Source of the DNA: Pseudoalteromonas piscicida
GTDB lineage: Bacteria > Pseudomonadota > Gammaproteobacteria > Enterobacterales > Alteromonadaceae
Direction: 5' to 3'
DNA length: 64,000 nt
Assembly (NCBI RefSeq): GCF_000238315.3
Contig: NZ_CP011925.1
Span: forward strand, 124,001-188,000
A model generated the notes under the pieces. It worked only from the letters and a program-made list of their open reading frames with translations. It made no database searches and had not been told where the DNA came from. Positions within the stretch are counted from its first letter, which is position 1. The number at the start of each line of letters is the position of its first letter. The position numbers and the translations under genes were made by a program. Shown here piece after piece: positions 59,378 to 64,000 of the stretch.

Positions 59378-60631
59378 TTACTTTTGCTGAGTCTGTATCA
59401 GCGAAACAGTGATTTTGGCCCCGCCCAGCGCGGGGCTTTTTTGAATTACAATAGTACCGCCAAAACGAGTGACTATACGCTGCACAAAGGCCAAGCCAAT
59501 GCCATACCCTGATTGCGATTGAGAATCGTCGCGATAAAACGGTAGTAGCACTTTGTCTCGAACCTCGTTACTTATACCTATCCCGTCGTCTTCAATAATA
59601 AGCTTAACCTTGTCATTATCGACTCGGGTTTCTAGTGATATTTTACCGTTGGCATATTTTATCGCGTTAGATAGTAAGTTATTGATTAGCATACGTAAGT
59701 ACTGGCCATCACCAATGACCCAGCAAGGCTTTGACGAAAGTTTTAGTGTTAAGTCATGATGGTGGGCGTTATTGGCTAACTGGCGAGCCATTGCATTCAA
59801 GTCAACAGGCTGAAGTTCCACGTCATCAAGACGGTGCTGCAATCTTGCGTAATCTAAAATAGCATCAATCACTTGCTCCATTTCATCAAGGTTTTGGTTG
59901 ATCCTATTTTCGTACTGTGCCCGCAGCTCATCATCATGAGTTTCAGCCAGTGTATCTAGCCCCATTCTCACCCTTGCAAGAGGCGTACGTAATTCATGAG
60001 AAAGTCCGCTGCTTAATAGCTTCATGTCAGTCATTAACCCGGCTATTTGTCGTGCCATTTGATTAAATGCTTGCTCAATATCCTTTAAGTACCATACCGT
60101 GCCGACTTGCACGCGGGCGTTGAGTTCGCCCTTACCCAGCTGATGTGCGGCATTTTTGAGCTTTAACAGCCTGGCAATAAATGGGGTTAAAAAGGCGACG
60201 ACAACAACGATAACGATAGCGTAAAATAACAAGGTCATGAGCAGGCCATATTTAGTCTGCAATTGCTTCTGCATTGTCAAAACATAGACATTTTCTTGGC
60301 TTGTAAGTATGCAAGCGCTTACTGATGATTCGCTTTCGAGGTAAATAAACCGCTGCTGAGAGAGTTTGCGGCTTAAGCTCACAGGAAGTGGATAGTCGGC
60401 TCTTGGTACAAGTTGAGCGGTTAGTGTTTGGTGCAGTGGGATCGCAATAATTTGTGATTCTGGTATGTTGTCTTTAGCCATTGCGGCAATAATTGGTGAG
60501 GTTGTGCTCAGTGGATCGTAGTGGGCTTCATTATTCTCTGAGGATGAGGCGATAAGCGAGTCAAATATCAGCCCTGTGATAACGCTTGCGAGCGTTAAGA
60601 TGGTAAGCAAAGCAAACACGAAGCGCCACAT
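59378..60631 (-). CDS. Sensor histidine kinase (copy 2)
   Basis: About 417 residues from ATG 60631, sharing a base with the regulator's TAA (TAATG); ATG 60637 is an alternative with poorer spacing. Two membrane helices (FVFALLTILTLASVITGLIF; LLMTLLFYAIVIVVVVAFLTPFIA) bracket a periplasmic sensor. HAMP-like LGKGELNARVQVG, HisKA with SSGLSHELRTPLARVRMGL, HATPase_c with NAIKYANG, EDDGIGISNEV and SGYGIGLAFVQRIV. It is paralogous in order and layout to the kinase at 53886, though the periplasmic parts differ, so the signals may differ. Confidence 0.87.
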   Translation of the reverse strand: MWRFVFALLTILTLASVITGLIFDSLIASSSENNEAHYDPLSTTSPIIAAMAKDNIPESQIIAIPLHQTLTAQLVPRADYPLPVSLSRKLSQQRFIYLESESSVSACILTSQENVYVLTMQKQLQTKYGLLMTLLFYAIVIVVVVAFLTPFIARLLKLKNAAHQLGKGELNARVQVGTVWYLKDIEQAFNQMARQIAGLMTDMKLLSSGLSHELRTPLARVRMGLDTLAETHDDELRAQYENRINQNLDEMEQVIDAILDYARLQHRLDDVELQPVDLNAMARQLANNAHHHDLTLKLSSKPCWVIGDGQYLRMLINNLLSNAIKYANGKISLETRVDNDKVKLIIEDDGIGISNEVRDKVLLPFYRDDSQSQSGYGIGLAFVQRIVTRFGGTIVIQKSPALGGAKITVSLIQTQQK

Positions 60632-61323
60632 TACCATACTTCCTTCGCCAACAGATATCCTTTACCCCATACTGTCTTTATTCTAAATGGGTTTTGGCCA
60701 TCATCACCGAGCTTCTTTCTCAGTCGCGAAACACGCAAATCTATAGAGCGGTCAAACCCATCATAATCAAATCCTCTGAGTGCTTTAGTAAGCTCATCTC
60801 GGGTAACAATTTTTCCAGCTTTACTGGCAAGTACCCAAAGCGCATCAAACTCATTGCTGGATAAGTTAACGGGCTGCCCAGCAAGAGTAACGCTTCTGTC
60901 TTCTTTATTGATATAGAGATCGCCAAACTCAAGTGTTTGTTTGGGAGCTGTATCTTGAGGATGATGGCGCCTTAATAGCGCTTTTATGCGAGTTTCTAAT
61001 AACCTGCCTCTTACTGGCTTTTTGAGATAGTCGTCAGCACCCATCTCTAAGCCGATAATTTCATCAATTTCCTCATCCCTTGCTGTTAGCATTAATATTG
61101 GGATGCTTAGCGACTGACGAAGTTGCTTGCAGACTTCAAAGCCATCTAAACTTGGCAGCATGCCATCTAAAATCACCAAATTGGGAGGAGAGGCTAAAAC
61201 GTGCTCCAGCCCGTCTTGACCATCATGATATAGCCGCACTGAAAATCCCTTGGTAGAGAGGTAATCACTCAGCCACTGGGCCAATTCTTTATCGTCTTCT
61301 ATTAGGACTAACTCGGCTACCAC
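60631..61323 (-). CDS. OmpR-family response regulator (copy 2)
   Basis: About 230 residues from GTG 61323, preceded by AGGAG five bases upstream; the frame also reaches TTG 61347, inside the preceding gene. Receiver: ELVLIEDDKELAQWL, D53 in LVILDGMLPSLDG, and Lys in DDYLKKPVRGRL. The winged helix (NLSSNEFDALWVLASKAGKI; DRSIDLRVSRLRKKLGDD; VWGKGYLLA) closely parallels the regulator at 55129. Candidate binding sites are the phased GATACA repeats upstream of its mipA gene (62565-62600). Confidence 0.9.
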   Translation of the reverse strand: MVAELVLIEDDKELAQWLSDYLSTKGFSVRLYHDGQDGLEHVLASPPNLVILDGMLPSLDGFEVCKQLRQSLSIPILMLTARDEEIDEIIGLEMGADDYLKKPVRGRLLETRIKALLRRHHPQDTAPKQTLEFGDLYINKEDRSVTLAGQPVNLSSNEFDALWVLASKAGKIVTRDELTKALRGFDYDGFDRSIDLRVSRLRKKLGDDGQNPFRIKTVWGKGYLLAKEVW

Positions 61324-61331
61324 AACTACTC

Positions 61332-61703
61332 CTAGAAAAGTCGCCAACGCACCGCGTTACTTTTTTGTTGTTTAAATACCCAAGCATATTGCAGCGCATA
61401 GCTTGCGAGAATATCATTGTTATCTTTTAGGGTAATGAGTAAGTCTTTCTCGACTAAGATTTCGCCTTGCCAACTCGCGGTTTGTTGCTGTTGCCAGCAA
61501 ACTAACTCTTTTTCATCGGCATGGAGGCAAAAATTACCGGTCACCGAGGTTTGCCACGTCACTGAGAGGTCGATAAAACACTGTTGGCCTTGTTCGAGTG
61601 CAACACATTGCCCTGGTTTTACGGTCCATACGGGGACGTTAATTTCTTCTTTTGCTTGAGTTTGCATTGCCAGTAGGGCTAAGCCAAATAGTCGTATTTT
61701 CAT
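61332..61703 (-). CDS. DUF3019 periplasmic protein (copy 2)
   Basis: About 123 residues from ATG 61703, which follows AAGGAGCTAAAT; the longer frame to 61844 overlaps mipA and is not real. Signal peptide MKIRLFGLALLAMQTQA. Four cysteines in the same arrangement as copy 1 (VKPGQCVALEQGQQCFIDLSV; FCLHADEKELVCWQQQQ) and the ending SNAVRWRLF match DUF3019. It lies 10 bases after mipA copy 2 and 8 bases before the regulator start. Confidence 0.8.
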   Translation of the reverse strand: MKIRLFGLALLAMQTQAKEEINVPVWTVKPGQCVALEQGQQCFIDLSVTWQTSVTGNFCLHADEKELVCWQQQQTASWQGEILVEKDLLITLKDNNDILASYALQYAWVFKQQKSNAVRWRLF

Positions 61704-61713
61704 ATTTAGCTCC

Positions 61714-62505
61714 TTAAAATACGTAGCTAAGTGACAAGCCAATGCTTTCACCATGCTCAATTCTATCGTTAAAACTGACAATTGCTTTAGTGATAGGACT
61801 ATCCATAATACCTGATGCATATTTGGTGTAGCTGACGTGGCCATCGACTATCCAATTTTCTGTTAAAGCGCGTGAAAATCCGAGCTTTACCCCAAGATTA
61901 GCCCCGCCTTTGGCATCGTATTCTTTAAATGGAGCACCACCGTAGTAATAATCTAACATGGCCGAGTTTCGGTATTGTGCACCGACTGCGCTATAAAAGT
62001 GCCAGTTTTTGTATTGCCAAGGTTTAGAGATCCATAATGAAGCGTATCTACCATCTGAATAATCTGAGTTAATCACTTTTGGTGCAACAATAGTTCTAAT
62101 TTGTAAGCCAAATACATTCCCTGTAGCTCTTACCCCAAGATAAGACGAAGTGTTTAGCTCATAGCGAGTCCCGCCAAAACGGTAATTTATTCGCCCATGA
62201 GCGGTTGAGAGTAGGGCATCAAATTCCCAATTTTCTGTTTTATAAAACTGATAACCGAGTGCAAGTGCTGGGTCAAACTTCTCAGCGCGGCCTGGAAACT
62301 CGATAAATAGACCGTTACTAAAATAGTACGCACCATGTACAGTGGGCGAAAGCGAGGTCTCGGCATTATTGTAAATATCGCTGTTGTAATTTATCCCGTA
62401 ACCAATTGCCAAATAGCCGTGACCTTCTTTTTTTGCGTCAGTGCTTTTGGCCTGCGCTGCACTTGCGGCCATAAGCACGGCTGCAATCAATAAATGTGTT
62501 TTCAT
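61714..62505 (-). CDS. MipA/OmpV-family outer-membrane protein (copy 2)
   Basis: A 263-residue protein with signal peptide MKTHLLIAAVLMAASAAQA. The body has GYLAIGYGINYNSDIYNNAET, YYFSNGLFIEFPGRAEKFDPALALGYQFY, LDYYYGGAPFKEYDAKGG and SGIMDSPITKAIVSF, typical of MipA barrels, ending IGLSLSYVF. The motif MxDSPI is shared with copy 1 (TMTDSPIVED). First gene of the second mipA-DUF3019-regulator-kinase operon. Confidence 0.85.
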   Translation of the reverse strand: MKTHLLIAAVLMAASAAQAKSTDAKKEGHGYLAIGYGINYNSDIYNNAETSLSPTVHGAYYFSNGLFIEFPGRAEKFDPALALGYQFYKTENWEFDALLSTAHGRINYRFGGTRYELNTSSYLGVRATGNVFGLQIRTIVAPKVINSDYSDGRYASLWISKPWQYKNWHFYSAVGAQYRNSAMLDYYYGGAPFKEYDAKGGANLGVKLGFSRALTENWIVDGHVSYTKYASGIMDSPITKAIVSFNDRIEHGESIGLSLSYVF

Positions 62506-62564
62506 AGCAATTTCTATTAGTTATTAATTTGCTAGTTACTGTAGTGAGTGTAAGCGAGTATAGC

Positions 62565-62600
62565 TGTATCGACTTTCTGCAAGTTGTATCGAATTGTATC
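62565..62600 (-). promoter_or_regulatory. Phased GATACA direct repeats upstream of mipA copy 2
   Basis: On the leftward strand GATACA begins at 62600, 62590 and 62570, i.e. exactly 10 and 20 bp apart. Ten-bp phased hexamers are how OmpR/PhoB-type regulators dock as tandem dimers. The site is 60-95 bases upstream of the mipA copy 2 start, a fitting place for an activator. Confidence 0.6.
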
Positions 62601-62751
62601 CAGCTTGTTCTGGCTTTCCATAATGGTCTGACATTATGCATGAAAATAAAGGAAGTCGTTACTGTTTGATACATTTTGAAAAAGTCAGAGACAGCATGGC
62701 ATGCATACCTTAGTTATTGTTTTATCACTTAAACTAAACGAGGTATTTCTC

Positions 62752-63909
62752 ATGAGAACACTAAAACTGGTCACATTATTGTGTGGTGGACTGTCGTTAT
62801 TTGGCTGTAATGATAGTCAGCCGACGTCGAATGATAACCCGAACCCTGTCTCTCCTTCTGTTGCGGTAGTTGATTTTCAAGGAATGCTTGAACAAAGTGT
62901 TGAAGCGGGTATTCCTGGTATTGTGCTTTATATCGATTCACCTTCAATTCAATTTCAAGGTGCTGCAGGGTTAGCAGATAAAGAAAATACGATACCCATG
63001 ACCACGGACGCTAGGATCCCAAATGGCAGTGCGGGGAAAAAAGTAACAGCGCTCTTAATGGCGATGTTGCATGAACAACAGTTATTAGATCTAGATGCAC
63101 CGATAAGTGATTATTTGTCTGACGAACTTTTACAACAGATAGAAAACGGTGACGAAATGTATGTTCGGCAGTTACTCAATCATACGGCTGGATTATATGA
63201 TTATCTCAATGATGCTAACGGTGAATTTTTTGCTGCAGTATTACAACAGCCAGACTTAATAAAAACGGACAGCTTTGCACTGCAGTTTGCCCTCAATCAA
63301 GACGCCAATTTCAAACCCGGAGCTGCGTGGAAATATTCTAATACCGGGTATTTATTGGCGGGCCTAATTATGGATAAAGTTTTGGGGGAGCATCACTCAA
63401 AGGCGATGCGTGAGTATATCTTTGAACCATTTGGCTTAAGTAGTATGAGTTATGGAGGAATCGAAAAGGCGTTTGGTGAAATTGCATCAGGGTACTTTGT
63501 TGATGATGAGGGCAATGAAATTAATACGCAGCCTTACTATGCCAATATTGGTGTGGCTGATGCACCGATTGTATCGACGGCTAAGGACCTTGGTGACTTA
63601 TTTAAAATCATAATAACGAGCCCAGATATTCCCGCTAAGGTGCGTGAGCAATTGCTGGGCGAATCTGTATGGGTGGATACTGATGTCATCGGACAGCAAT
63701 ACAGCATGGGTATCTTTAGCGAGCACGTCGGAAATAAACCGGTTTATCATCATAACGGTGCTGAGATTGGGTACGCGACGTTAAATTGGTATCTGCCGTC
63801 AGAAAACATGGTTATGAGCGCAATTATTAATTGCCAAGGCTACAATCAATGCAATACAGAGATTGATAAAATCTCAGATAAGTTACGCGATACACTTTTT
63901 GGTTTGTAA
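62752..63909 (+). CDS. Serine hydrolase, class C beta-lactamase/D-Ala-D-Ala carboxypeptidase family, lipoprotein
   Basis: About 385 residues from ATG 62752 (GAGG eight bases upstream); the frame from ATG 62701 is unlikely. Lipobox GGLSLFGC (Cys19). The catalytic motifs of the family are visible: S93-A-G-K96 (SxxK), Y-S-N in WKYSNTGYLLAG (YxN), and HHNGAEIGY in place of KTG/HxG. MYVRQLLNHTAGLYDY is also characteristic. It could be an esterase, D-amino-acid peptidase or penicillin-recognising hydrolase; a true beta-lactamase role is not supported. Acts in the periplasm. Confidence 0.85.
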   Translation: MRTLKLVTLLCGGLSLFGCNDSQPTSNDNPNPVSPSVAVVDFQGMLEQSVEAGIPGIVLYIDSPSIQFQGAAGLADKENTIPMTTDARIPNGSAGKKVTALLMAMLHEQQLLDLDAPISDYLSDELLQQIENGDEMYVRQLLNHTAGLYDYLNDANGEFFAAVLQQPDLIKTDSFALQFALNQDANFKPGAAWKYSNTGYLLAGLIMDKVLGEHHSKAMREYIFEPFGLSSMSYGGIEKAFGEIASGYFVDDEGNEINTQPYYANIGVADAPIVSTAKDLGDLFKIIITSPDIPAKVREQLLGESVWVDTDVIGQQYSMGIFSEHVGNKPVYHHNGAEIGYATLNWYLPSENMVMSAIINCQGYNQCNTEIDKISDKLRDTLFGL

Positions 63910-63914
63910 AGATA

Positions 63915-63938
63915 AGGGGCTACTCAGTGGTAGCCCCT
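63915..63938. terminator. Bidirectional terminator hairpin
   Basis: AGGGGCTAC (63915-63923) pairs with GTAGCCCCT (63930-63938), between the convergent genes ending at 63909 and 63956. Leftward, it is followed by TATCTTT, a weak U-tract. Confidence 0.65.
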
Positions 63939-63955
63939 CAAGTCAATGCAGAAGT

Positions 63956-64000
63956 CTAAAACTGGTATTTTGCTCCAATAAACGCAAAACGTCCTACACC
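63956..64000 (-). CDS. C-terminus of an outer-membrane barrel protein (partial)
   Basis: The last 45 bases read leftward GVGRFAFIGAKYQF and stop TAG at 63956-63958. The ending, alternating polar/aromatic with final Phe (AKYQF), is the BAM-recognition C-terminus typical of TonB-dependent receptors. The rest of the gene is outside the window. Confidence 0.6.
   Translation of the reverse strand, partial: GVGRFAFIGAKYQF

Noticed and set aside
61704-61844. Longer N-terminus for DUF3019 copy 2
   Set aside because: It lies inside the mipA gene; AAGGAG before ATG 61703 plus a signal peptide decide the start.
62752-63909. Calling the serine hydrolase an antibiotic-resistance beta-lactamase
   Set aside because: The SxxK/YxN family is dominated by esterases and peptidases; it is a lipoprotein with an HNG instead of KTG triad, and no AmpC-specific motifs are visible.

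Overview
The window reads as a chromosomal segment of a marine gammaproteobacterium of the Alteromonadales, most likely Pseudoalteromonas. The reasons are moderate A+T content, large TonB-dependent receptors, a type VI secretion VgrG locus, Rof and ArfB homologues, DUF3833/chalcone-isomerase-like genes, MipA/DUF3019/two-component operons, and a chitin/amino-sugar cluster. No rRNA, tRNA, CRISPR array or complete insertion sequence was seen. The species is an inference from family content, not from a marker gene.

Region 1 (1-6550) is a leftward T6SS polymorphic-toxin locus. It holds a VgrG with a C-terminal toxin extension, an out-of-frame continuation of the toxin domain, a probable immunity gene, then a displaced second toxin tail (PD-(D/E)XK nuclease, PoNe-like) and its probable immunity gene, which runs off the window. 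About 1 kb of repeat-rich noncoding DNA with a duplicated 170-bp unit lies behind it. Region 2 (6550-16100) has a solenoid lipoprotein, a metallo-beta-lactamase-fold hydrolase behind a possible Pho box, a hybrid histidine kinase translationally coupled to an HPt protein, a TetR regulator divergent from an ABC exporter with a near-perfect operator between them, a GNAT gene broken by a stop codon, and Rof. Region 3 (16100-27850) has a prolyl oligopeptidase, small envelope proteins, a GNAT acetyltransferase, a SelW-like protein, and a TonB receptor followed by two TPR/2-oxoglutarate-oxygenase-type genes and a divergent LytTR regulator.

Region 4 (27840-37400) has a LysR regulator, a 47-residue peptide gene at 29005-29148 that looks like a RiPP precursor with a GG cleavage motif, an HPF-like protein, coiled-coil proteins, a response regulator, and a MacAB-type exporter operon. 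Two of the four exporter genes carry lesions: a 7-A tract frameshift and an in-frame TAA. ArfB ends this region.

Region 5 (38100-51600) is a rightward gene cluster: TonB receptor, PLP-dependent D-amino-acid dehydratase-like enzyme, RpiR regulator, N-acyl-D-amino-acid deacylase, RidA, sodium symporter, 2-keto-3-deoxygluconate-type kinase, GH20 hexosaminidase and SMP-30-type lactonase. Read together, these enzymes fit catabolism of C1-oxidised GlcNAc (N-acetyl-glucosaminate, as released from LPMO-oxidised chitin) through glucosaminate and KDG to KDPG.

Region 6 (51600-64000) holds a secreted propeller protein, a DUF3137 protein, and two paralogous leftward operons, each mipA-DUF3019-response regulator-histidine kinase, on either side of a rightward beta-propeller lipoprotein. 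A class-C-beta-lactamase-like lipoprotein follows, and the last 45 bases encode the C-terminus of another outer-membrane barrel.
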